A stretch of DNA of 64,000 nt, from contig NZ_CP118158.1 in NCBI RefSeq assembly GCF_028747785.1, positions 744,001 to 808,000 of the forward strand, given 5' to 3'. The position numbers and the translations under genes are program-made. Below the pieces are notes generated by a model. It was not told where the DNA came from and ran no database searches. It saw only the letters and a list, made by a program, of their open reading frames with translations. The DNA comes from Halosimplex aquaticum (lineage in GTDB: Archaea > Halobacteriota > Halobacteria > Halobacteriales > Haloarculaceae). This document shows, one piece after another, positions 52,701 to 59,343 of the stretch (positions within the stretch are counted from its first letter, which is position 1; every line of letters starts with the position of its first letter).

Positions 52701-53614
52701 TCGATCTGGTCGGCCAGCGGCGGCATCGAACCGTTCTCGACGCGCTGCTGGAGTCGCTGCTGGTCCCGCTGGAGCGACGACGCGCGCTCCCGTAGCGCGC
52801 GAGCGTCAGGGGCGAGCACGCGCTCGATGCCGGCGTACACCTGCCCGAACCGCTGCTGGATCTCACCGGCGCGCTGCCGGTAGGTCGACTCGTTGATCTG
52901 GCCCTGCGCGTAGGAGGCGTTCAGCGACGCAAGCTCCGTCTGGAGCGTCCGCGCCCGGGAGGTCAGCTCCGTGAACGTCGCGGTCTGGTTGGCCGAGAGG
53001 CCGGTCGTCGCCCGCTCGCGCACGGAGGTGAGGTTCCGCTCGATGGCTGCCGATCGCTCCCGATAGGTGGCGTTGTCGAGCTCACCGCGGGCGTACGAGC
53101 GGTTGAGTTCGACGTACCGCTGCTGGAGTCCCCGCGTCCGGTTGAGGGCCTCGCTCAGCCGCGCGCCGGTCTCGTTGAGCCGCTGCCGGTCCGCGCGGAG
53201 CGCCCGCCCCCGCTCGGTCAGATTGGCCGCCTGTTCCTCGCGGATCGCGGCCGTCGCGACCACGTTGGCGACGCCGACCGGCGGCTGGGCGTCCGAGAGC
53301 GTCCCGTTGATCGAGCGGTCTTCGAGCACGGCACGCTCGAACCGCAACTGTTCCAGGAGCGCGCCGCGCGCGAGGACGTTGTCGCCGCGGACGATCACCT
53401 GGACGGACGTCGTGTTCGCGCCCGTCCCGAAGTTCGAGTCGACGTAGTCCAGCTTCTCGGCCTCGACCGAGTCGGTCTGGAACTGCGACAGCGACGAGGA
53501 GTCCTCGACCTGCGCGGCGCCGACGCCGACGGCCCCGATCACCAGGAGCAGGCCGACGATCACCAGCCGCCTGTGGTCGACGATGCCCTCCGCGACGTCC
53601 CTGATCCCGACCAT
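49712..53614 (-). CDS. RND (MMPL-type) exporter with long coiled-coil loop and C-terminal surface domain
   Basis: 1300 residues. Two RND halves, each with about six membrane helices (first set from 13-34, then 420-570; second 610 on, then 850-1020). Loop 1 (about 40-400) is a long helical/coiled-coil region with two SHOCT-like repeats, YARGELDNATYRERS (about 174-188) and YAQGQINESTYRQRA (about 235-249). After the last helix come an Ala/Asp-rich linker of about 100 residues, a beta-sandwich-like domain (RVTVTLPSASGRVVFREAPS) and a tail. Substrate unknown; lipid, hopanoid or surface-molecule transport is typical. Overlaps the TrmB gene. Confidence 0.9.
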   Translation of the reverse strand: MVGIRDVAEGIVDHRRLVIVGLLLVIGAVGVGAAQVEDSSSLSQFQTDSVEAEKLDYVDSNFGTGANTTSVQVIVRGDNVLARGALLEQLRFERAVLEDRSINGTLSDAQPPVGVANVVATAAIREEQAANLTERGRALRADRQRLNETGARLSEALNRTRGLQQRYVELNRSYARGELDNATYRERSAAIERNLTSVRERATTGLSANQTATFTELTSRARTLQTELASLNASYAQGQINESTYRQRAGEIQQRFGQVYAGIERVLAPDARALRERASSLQRDQQRLQQRVENGSMPPLADQIDQIESMNASAVESTVERVLSQDSGAQAFALMPTSYEPGSTSANATMIVLTQTTESAVTGGSASERIQTSQTAIQQLARQELGDDAMVFGAGIIADETNRSMEDSLTVVGPFAAIFVLVVLTFAYRDLLDIVLGVLGLALTLLVTFGYMGWMDIAFNQLFVAIPVLLIGLSIDYAIHVFMRHREEREARSDGSDDASVAEAMRIALAGVGTALVLVTATTVIGFLSNLTSPVGPIREFGVVSAIGIAAALVVFGALIPAIKVEADAFLERLGFDRRKRAFGTGGGAFSRVLSLGASAAERAPWAVIVLTLLISAGGAYGATQVDTSFQQKDFIAEEPPEWMDNLPESMQPGEYSMRATFEYVNANFLREDSAAEFLFEGDVATADALQRVNRTGNLAADKPVTVRLSNDEADVRSPLTVMRSVAATNETFNATFAAADTDGDGVPDQNVEGVYDALFDAAPDEAAGVIHREGGDYRALRLTVSLNGGASGSAVTTQMDAVESAVSGGDVTVTATGRPIVDKIVQDDLLQTVVESLIITLVVSFVFLMVVYRVAEGSATLGLVTLLPVVFNVSWILGTMYLLDIPFNLLTGMITSLTIGLGVAYSIHVSERFSLELDRQGSASDAMHTAVTGTGGALLGSAATTVGGFGVLVFAILPPLQQFGFITGLTIVYAFLASVFVLPSLLAVWTRHVGPADAFDPDDSSDDGPNADPIADDGPADGTGADGSVGADGAADDSTAATTASGAVAAGATGAAATNGAPDAATADDGPDTATPSEAATDAAAVPAASAETNGDAMPFATRSLTPGRVWPGGTTRVTVTLPSASGRVVFREAPSVGSITLDQVTPEPIERVAMDGRVYVLWEFDAETAAQVEYTVTVPDDLADGEAVTFDGELLLPDHVVPVAGADAAPVTTDVAGAVLGGDRVTDRDLADAGSHLAAGQLSVPAFERVCHAWLDEHASDGDAATDPERAGERTRSNGEGPSVDGNGSSVDGEGGER

Positions 53615-53655
53615 CAGCGATCCCTCCGTCCGGCCGCGTCGATGTGTTCTCTCAT
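53614..53655 (-). CDS. Possible 13-residue leader ORF before the RND exporter
   Basis: MREHIDAAGRRDR, then a TGA that shares a base with the exporter ATG (TGATG). It could couple or attenuate exporter translation. Short frames arise by chance in this GC-rich DNA, so it is only a candidate. Confidence 0.3.
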   Translation of the reverse strand: MREHIDAAGRRDR

Positions 53656-53670
53656 CACGACAACTCTGTT

Positions 53671-53687
53671 GTTAGGATTCTACTAAC
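53671..53687. promoter_or_regulatory. Candidate operator of the RND-TrmB operon
   Basis: GTTAGGATTCTACTAAC: arms GTTAG and CTAAC. A TATA-like GGTTAAGTG lies upstream on the minus strand (about 53693-53701), placing this inverted repeat between the TATA box and the predicted start of transcription. Confidence 0.4.
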
Positions 53688-53834
53688 GGACGCACTTAAC
53701 CATGCCGAATGGGATCTGCGCGCCGCGGGCGCCAGTGTCAGCGCGACGGACGGGCGCCGTGTCCCCTAATTTCCGAGCCTGCTGCGCGTAATTTCCGTGC
53801 ACTCGGACGTTCGCAGAAACGATAATTCGCGGGG

Positions 53835-53844
53835 TACATTTATC
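53835..53844 (+). promoter_or_regulatory. TATA box of the actin-homologue gene
   Basis: TACATTTATC, 25-34 bases before the ATG at 53869. Confidence 0.6.
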
Positions 53845-53868
53845 CGGGGTTGTGCTAAATCCCGGGGC

Positions 53869-54903
53869 ATGAGCGACGACGAGCCGGTCCCGATCGGCGT
53901 GAAGCTCGGCAGCACCCGAACGGTCCTGGCCTACCCCGACGAGGACGGCGAGATAGAGACGATCCGGACGCTGACCTGTCTGGCGACGTACGAAGACGCA
54001 CTGACTGGCGAGGAGCAGGTCCTCTACGGCGAGGAAGCCGCCCGCGAGTACCCCGACGAGGTCCAGTTCATGCTCCGCTCGGGCCTCCCCGAGGACGAGG
54101 ACCGCGCGGAACTGACCAAGAAGTTCTTCGAGGCGTTCATCGACGCCAACGACATCCCCGAGAACAGCGGCGTCGTCTACGCCATCCCGACCATCGACAA
54201 CCCCGAGGGGCTGGACAACCTCGAAGCGGTCATCGAGGAGTCGTCGATCGGGCAGGCGCTCGTCGAGAGTTACCCCGAATCGCTGTGCGGCGCCATCCCG
54301 GCCCGCGGCGACGACCTGGAGGCCATCGAGGAGATCTTCGTCGCCGTCAACATGGGGTCGACGAACCTCGAAGCGTCCGGCTACCGCCGGGGCGAACAGC
54401 TCGCGCCGTTCACGACCGGCGCCGTCACCGGCAACGAGGTCGACCGGATGATCGCCAACTACGTCGAGGAGGAGACCCAGGGCCGGGTCAACATCGACAC
54501 CCAGACCGCCCGGGAGTACAAGGAGGAACACGCGGACTTCGAGAGCTTCGAGCCGTTCACGGACATCATCCAGCAGCCCGGCGGCGGCTCCCACGAGTTC
54601 ACCATCGAGCGCAGCGTCATGGACGCCTGCAACGAGTACCTCGACGACGCCGTCGAGGAGTTCTGCAACACGTTCCTGCCCGAACTCGCCAACGACTACA
54701 TGAAGGTGTACCAGCTCGCGCTCGACAACCGGATCGTCCTCACGGGAGGCATGGCCTGCATCCCCGGCATCGTCGAGGAGTTCGAGCGCCGCGTCAGCGA
54801 CGAACTCGACCGGGAGGTCGAAGCAGTCGCCGCCGGGCGTCCCGACATCTCCCCGTCGCTCGGCGCCCAGCGCATCGCCGGTCGCCTCGTCGATTCGCTC
54901 TGA
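53869..54903 (+). CDS. Actin-fold (salactin-like) protein
   Basis: 344 residues. The ASKHA/actin fold is recognised from phosphate 1 (IGVKLGSTRTV), phosphate 2 (VNMGSTNLEASGYR) and adenosine (RIVLTGGMACIPGI) motifs. Length and sequence fit salactin, the dynamic haloarchaeal actin homologue reported in Halobacterium salinarum. The P1 Asp that usually contacts Mg is Lys here, and the P2 Asp is Asn, a notable departure from MreB/actin. It would polymerise in the cytosol. The start MSDDEPVP has a TATA box at leaderless distance; the upstream open frame is rejected. Confidence 0.82.
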   Translation: MSDDEPVPIGVKLGSTRTVLAYPDEDGEIETIRTLTCLATYEDALTGEEQVLYGEEAAREYPDEVQFMLRSGLPEDEDRAELTKKFFEAFIDANDIPENSGVVYAIPTIDNPEGLDNLEAVIEESSIGQALVESYPESLCGAIPARGDDLEAIEEIFVAVNMGSTNLEASGYRRGEQLAPFTTGAVTGNEVDRMIANYVEEETQGRVNIDTQTAREYKEEHADFESFEPFTDIIQQPGGGSHEFTIERSVMDACNEYLDDAVEEFCNTFLPELANDYMKVYQLALDNRIVLTGGMACIPGIVEEFERRVSDELDREVEAVAAGRPDISPSLGAQRIAGRLVDSL

Positions 54904-54909
54904 AGCGAG

Positions 54910-55077
54910 TCAGGCGCCCGCCCAGCAGTCGACCCAGTCCACGAACGCTTCCGTGGCGGCGTCGACGTCCTCCGTGCGGTAGCCGCTCTCGGCCTCGGTC
55001 GCCGCCGTCGCCCGCTCGGTCGCTGTCCCGTTCCCGCGATTCAGTTCCGACGGCATCTCTATCGTCAATCGAGCCAT
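54910..55077 (-). CDS. Small conserved-looking protein beside the actin homologue
   Basis: 55 residues: MARLTIEMPSELNRGNGTAT, then an acidic helical part ESGYRTEDVDAATEAFVDWV, ending CWAGA. The opening recalls ribbon-helix-helix proteins but no such domain is clear. Its reality is supported by a TATA box at 24-33 bases upstream and a palindromic CAGACG-N2-CGTCTG site just beyond. It converges on the actin-homologue gene with a 6-base gap. Confidence 0.6.
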   Translation of the reverse strand: MARLTIEMPSELNRGNGTATERATAATEAESGYRTEDVDAATEAFVDWVDCWAGA

Positions 55078-55100
55078 TGGCACCTTGTTACCGAACTCCC

Positions 55101-55110
55101 TATGTAAAAC
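55101..55110 (-). promoter_or_regulatory. TATA box of the 55-residue gene
   Basis: GTTTTACATA on the minus strand, 24-33 bases before the ATG at 55077. Confidence 0.55.
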
Positions 55111-55115
55111 ACCGT

Positions 55116-55129
55116 CAGACGGGCGTCTG
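55116..55129. promoter_or_regulatory. CAGACG-N2-CGTCTG palindrome upstream of the small gene
   Basis: CAGACGGGCGTCTG, beginning six bases upstream of the TATA box. Same core as the palindrome at 48256-48273. Confidence 0.55.
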
Positions 55130-55814
55130 TCGGCCGTTCGCGACCCGCTCGCCCTGACGCCGCCGTTCGACGGGCGATTCCGCCGGCGTCTGCCGATTGG
55201 CGACTGCCCGTCCGCTCAGCCGCCCGTCTTCGACTCGTAGGGTGAGCTTACCGGGCCGTAGATAGCGGATCGACGAGGGCGATGGTCGAGGGCAATGGGC
55301 GAGGGTCACCTACTCTGACCTCGTTACGTTCGATCGCGAGAGCCAGCTGCCGTGACCCGCGGCGGCACCGCACCGAGCCGATCCGGTCCTGCGTGATCCA
55401 CACTGCGGTTCGCCGCTGATTCGATCCCGCTGTTCGCGCGTGGGTAGACTCAAGGAGGAAGCCGCTATGGCGTAGTAATCCGGCGTTAAGGACGCCTTAT
55501 CGTCGAGTAAGACTGGATACACTGGGACTACCCTGTTTCCAAAGATATCCCGTTGTAGCTGTATCAGCCCGTCGCGCAACGGGTTTCGACACAGAATCAC
55601 TCTGCGGAGCGGTTGTAGTGAACCGTTCGAATCCGTCTACGCCGTCGAAAGCACTGCTTAACTCCACTATGCCGGCTCCTACCCGCCGGTAAGGATAGCG
55701 TACTGACCAGTAGAAAGCCGCACGTAACCGTAACTAAACCTGCTCCCAAACGCCACGTATACAGCGACGAAATCGAAAGAACCCTCTTGAAAGGTAAGTC
55801 CATCGTACCAGCCG
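55130..55814. other. Long AT-richer intergenic region before the surface-polysaccharide cluster
   Basis: About 685 bases without a convincing gene. The 3' two thirds are visibly richer in A and T than the genes around it. It contains a hairpin GGCGT-TAAGG-ACGCC followed by TTAT at 55482-55500, which resembles a terminator. Short open frames here lack promoters and family features. The 3' end should hold the promoter of the beta-helix gene, but I see no strong TATA box. Confidence 0.45.
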
Positions 55815-57857
55815 ATGGTCGACTCAGACGCACCAAGCGACGACGACGGAACGGAAGATAAGGCGGCATTTCGGACGAATAGGCGGACGTTACTGAAGGC
55901 CGTCGGCGGTCTCGCGACGGTCGCCGGTGTCTCACAGATGGCCACTCGCGGTGCGAGCGCGTCGGAGACGTACGACTTCTCGACGACGGTCGATCTCGCG
56001 GACCACGCCGCGTCCGGCGACCGGATCGACGGAGTGCTCTCGGACCTCGCCGACCACAACACGCTGATCGAAGTCCCCGACGGAACCTACCAGTGCGGCA
56101 GCGTCGACTTCGGCGGGCTGGAGAACTTCGGCATCGCCGCGAAGGACGGAGCGTCGCCGACCTTCGTCGCGCCGGAGTCGCTCGGCGGTCGCTGGTTCAA
56201 CTTCGACGGCCGCAACGTCCTGCTCGACGGGATCACCTTCGACCACAACGGCCACCCGCGCGGGACGATCAACCTCCACATGACCGGCCCGTGGGTGTGC
56301 CGTAACGTCGACCACGTCGGACAGGTGATGGCCAGCGCGTTCCGCCTCGCCTGCACGGACAGCAACGCGACCGGCCTCCTGCAGGACTGCACGGCCGTCG
56401 ACGGGGCCGTCCAGGGCGAGCGCGGTCGCGGTGCATTCGTGCCCTCCGGCAACAACGGCGAGGTCGTCATCGACGGGTGCCACTTCGAGAACATGACGGA
56501 CAACTGTATCTACTGCTCGCCGTCGAACGGCCCCGTCCGCGTTCTCAACTGCTTCTTCAAGAACAACAACATCTCGAACGTCCGCGTCAGCATGCCCGCG
56601 ACCGTCCGCAACGTCGTCGTGGTCAACGACTCGCTCGCGCGAACCCACGGCGGCGGCCGCAACCAGCGCGGGATCTGGCTGCGCGACCGCGGGAGCGGGA
56701 ACGTCACGGTCGAGAACTGCGACGTCACGCACACCGGCGACGACGACTCCCACCCGATCCTCGTCGAGGGCGGCGAGGGGACCGTCACCGACTGCTGCGT
56801 CCGCAACGATACGAGCGCGGCCGCGGTCAACCCGGGCGGTTCCTACTCCGGGTCCGGCATCCACCTCTCCGGCGACGGCGACCTCTCCGCGCCGTCGGAC
56901 TGGGTCGCCTGTTCCGCGAGCGGCTGCACCGAACCGCGGACGACCGCCCCCGAAGTGGACCGCACGACGTCCACGGAGACGACCACCACGGAGACGGATT
57001 CGGGAAACGAGACCGGCGGTAGCACAGACCTGCCGAACGTCGTCACCGTCCACGGTGACCAGGGCCTCGCCGAGTACGAGTTCACCGTCAGCGGCGACCT
57101 CGAACCCAACACCGACGGCGCCGGCATCAACAGCTACGACACGATCGACGGCTCGACCGCCACCGGCCGCGTCTGGGGCGGCAGAGACAGCTACAGATTC
57201 GGCGGCGAGATCACCGACTTCTCGCTGAGCGACGCCGCAACCGTCTACGTCAACGGCCAGGTGGTCGACCCCGCGGACCTCGGCGAACCCGACCTGCCGA
57301 ACGTCGTCACCGTCCACGGTGACCAGGACCTCGCCGAGTACGAGTTCACCGTCAGCGGCGACCTCGAACCCAACACCGACGGCGCCGGCATCAACAGCTA
57401 CGACACGATCGACGGCTCGACCGCCACCGGCCGCGTCTGGGGCGGCAGAGACAGCTACAGATTCGGCGGCGAGATCACCGACTTCTCGCTGAGCGACCCC
57501 GCCACCGTCACCGTCAACGGCACGGAAGTCGATCCGAGCCAGTACGGCTCCGGGTCTCCCCCCTCGGTCGACCGGTACGACGTCGCCGAGGCCGGATCGA
57601 GGAACAACGACGCGAACATCACCGCCACGTGGGCGGTCTCCGACGACGACGGCGACCTCGCCTCGGTCACGGTGGAAGTGCTGGACGACAGCGGAGCCGT
57701 CGTCGACTCTTCCGAGACGACCGTCGGCGGCGAACGCGAGTACGGCGTCGAGTACTTCGTGATCGCTGACGTCCCGGACCAGACATTCGATATCCGACTG
57801 ACCGTCGCCGACGCGGAGGGCAACGAGTCTACCGCGTCCGCGACCGTCCAGGAGTAA
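55815..57857 (+). CDS. Tat-exported beta-helix surface protein with duplicated domain
   Basis: 680 residues. The Tat motif is NRRTLLKAVGG (residues 22-32). A right-handed beta-helix of pectate-lyase type spans about 75-360, with ladder motifs LLDGITFDHNG and RVLNCFFKNNNISN. A Thr/Glu/Asn linker follows, then two near-identical 69-residue modules (residues 405-473 and 493-561; DLPNVVTVHGDQ to DFSLSD) and a C-terminal Ig/cadherin-like domain. It likely binds or cleaves a surface polysaccharide. It is paralogous to the protein at 59344. No catalytic residues can be assigned with confidence. Confidence 0.85.
   Translation: MVDSDAPSDDDGTEDKAAFRTNRRTLLKAVGGLATVAGVSQMATRGASASETYDFSTTVDLADHAASGDRIDGVLSDLADHNTLIEVPDGTYQCGSVDFGGLENFGIAAKDGASPTFVAPESLGGRWFNFDGRNVLLDGITFDHNGHPRGTINLHMTGPWVCRNVDHVGQVMASAFRLACTDSNATGLLQDCTAVDGAVQGERGRGAFVPSGNNGEVVIDGCHFENMTDNCIYCSPSNGPVRVLNCFFKNNNISNVRVSMPATVRNVVVVNDSLARTHGGGRNQRGIWLRDRGSGNVTVENCDVTHTGDDDSHPILVEGGEGTVTDCCVRNDTSAAAVNPGGSYSGSGIHLSGDGDLSAPSDWVACSASGCTEPRTTAPEVDRTTSTETTTTETDSGNETGGSTDLPNVVTVHGDQGLAEYEFTVSGDLEPNTDGAGINSYDTIDGSTATGRVWGGRDSYRFGGEITDFSLSDAATVYVNGQVVDPADLGEPDLPNVVTVHGDQDLAEYEFTVSGDLEPNTDGAGINSYDTIDGSTATGRVWGGRDSYRFGGEITDFSLSDPATVTVNGTEVDPSQYGSGSPPSVDRYDVAEAGSRNNDANITATWAVSDDDGDLASVTVEVLDDSGAVVDSSETTVGGEREYGVEYFVIADVPDQTFDIRLTVADAEGNESTASATVQE
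57027..57233 (+). repeat. Intragenic 207-bp repeat, first copy
   Basis: Encodes the first DLPNVVTVHG module. It is almost identical in DNA to 57291-57497 (period 264 bases). The one difference I see is GGC versus GAC after VHGDQ. Confidence 0.85.
57291..57497 (+). repeat. Intragenic 207-bp repeat, second copy
   Basis: The second module, in frame with the first. Synonymous positions match as well, which implies recent duplication or gene conversion. Confidence 0.85.
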
Positions 57858-57989
57858 CGCGCGTTCTCGCGGTCTCTCCCCGAGAGCGTCGACCATTCGT
57901 CGCCATCCGAGACTCCGTGCGACGGGCCGCTTCGGGCCGCTTTCCGAGGAGCACTCGCCCGCTTGCGCTGGGACCGACCGCGCCTGGGT

Positions 57990-59174
57990 CTACTTCGGGA
58001 CGGGCGAGACGTCCGGCGCTGTCTCTACCGACGTCCGACCCTCTCGTTCGATCGTGCGGTCCGAGTCGACCACCCGCTCGCAAAAGGACGCCAGCGTCTC
58101 CGCCTGGCGCTCCCAGGCGAACCGCTCCGCGACGGAGCGCCCCTCCCGTCCGAGCCGTTCGCGGAGGTCCGGATCGTCGACCAGTCGCTCCAGGTTCGCG
58201 CGGATCCGCTCGATGGCCTGCGGCGGGGAGAGCAGCGCCGACTCCTCGTGGGTCGCGTACTCCGGCACGCCGCCGACGTTCGTCGTGACCACCGGCGTCC
58301 CGCACGCCATCGCCTCGATGTTCCCCATGCCGAGGCCCTCGTAGTGCGAGGGGAGACAGTAGACGTCCGCTGCCGTGTAGTACCCGGGCAGCGCCTCCTC
58401 GGGGATCACGCCCTCGAATACCACAGCGTCGGCGATCCCCAGCGCGTCGGCCGTCTCCTTCGCCCGCTCGTAGTCGCCGCGGCCCACGACGTGGAGCGTC
58501 GCCTCCTCGGCGAGCGGTTCGAACGCCCGCAGCAGGTCGAAGGCGCCCTTCGATTCGGTGACCCGGCCGACGTACAGGACCGCGGGCTCGTCGTGTTCGA
58601 ACGCCGGTTCGACGTCCGGGTGGTACTCGTCGACGTCGACGCCGGGGTAGACCACTTCGTCGACCGAGATGCCGAACTCGTGGCGGACCCGGATCGCGGT
58701 GTGGTGGCTGTTCACCAGCGTGTACTCGGCGTCCGAGAAGCGGTTTCGCGCCTTGATCCCGAGACCGATGTTCGGACAGCCGTGGAACTCGTAGGCGGTC
58801 GGCGTCTCGGTCGCGTTGGACAGGAGCACGTCGTCGAACCACTGGGAGGTGAGCAGCAGGTCGACGGTCCTGTCGATGTGGTCGAGGTACCCGTTCCGCC
58901 GCGCGGACTGGAACATGAGGAGCTTCGAGACGTTCTGCCTGTTCAGCGGCGTCACCCGCGAGACCGCCGCCCGGATCGCCTCCTCGGGGCCGGGTATCGG
59001 AATCTGCACGACGTCGACCGCCGACTCCTCGAGCTTCGGAATCGGGTCGCACTCTCTCGTGTAGAGCGTTACCTCGAAGGTGTCAGCCAGTTCGATCGCC
59101 ATCTCGCGGACGAAGACGGCGATCCCACCCGATTCACGTGCGCCTGCGCTCTCGTGGTAGAACCCGATTCTCAT
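57990..59174 (-). CDS. Glycosyltransferase family 4
   Basis: 394 residues, GT-B fold. N-terminal acceptor domain begins RIGFYHESAGARESGGIAVF. The C-terminal donor domain has VLYVGRVTESKGAFDLLRAF, and the retaining-GT4 nucleotide-sugar loop is EGLGMGNIEAMACGTPVV with the E-x7-E pattern. It transfers a sugar, probably onto dolichol-linked glycan or surface polysaccharide. TATA-like TAACAATATC lies 24-33 bases upstream. Convergent with the first beta-helix gene. Confidence 0.9.
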   Translation of the reverse strand: MRIGFYHESAGARESGGIAVFVREMAIELADTFEVTLYTRECDPIPKLEESAVDVVQIPIPGPEEAIRAAVSRVTPLNRQNVSKLLMFQSARRNGYLDHIDRTVDLLLTSQWFDDVLLSNATETPTAYEFHGCPNIGLGIKARNRFSDAEYTLVNSHHTAIRVRHEFGISVDEVVYPGVDVDEYHPDVEPAFEHDEPAVLYVGRVTESKGAFDLLRAFEPLAEEATLHVVGRGDYERAKETADALGIADAVVFEGVIPEEALPGYYTAADVYCLPSHYEGLGMGNIEAMACGTPVVTTNVGGVPEYATHEESALLSPPQAIERIRANLERLVDDPDLRERLGREGRSVAERFAWERQAETLASFCERVVDSDRTIEREGRTSVETAPDVSPVPK

Positions 59175-59197
59175 CGGTCCCAGGTTGGACCCTATCA

Positions 59198-59207
59198 GAT
59201 ATTGTTA
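59198..59207 (-). promoter_or_regulatory. TATA element of the glycosyltransferase gene
   Basis: TAACAATATC on the minus strand, 24-33 bases before the ATG. The same ten bases occur before the sulfatase-fold gene. Confidence 0.5.
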
Positions 59208-59343
59208 GTGACAGCTTTACCCCGGCGAATTTCGCGGGCAACGGGTTTACACGCCAACTTCGATGACAGCGGGTCGAGCGCAGCGCGTTCGAGCGGGCGT
59301 ACGCGCTCCATTACTATCGTATCGGATCCGGACGATACATCAC

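Noticed and set aside
49835..52795. 986-residue open frame on the plus strand
   Set aside because: It is antisense to the RND exporter. Long antisense frames are usual in GC-rich haloarchaeal DNA, and its composition is Arg/Asp/Gly-rich without any domain.
55115..55309. 64-residue frame on the minus strand
   Set aside because: It has no promoter of its own, includes palindromic regulatory sequence and shows no protein-family features.
57027..57497. Possible insertion of a mobile element in the beta-helix gene
   Set aside because: The repeat is an in-frame domain duplication without terminal inverted repeats or a transposase.
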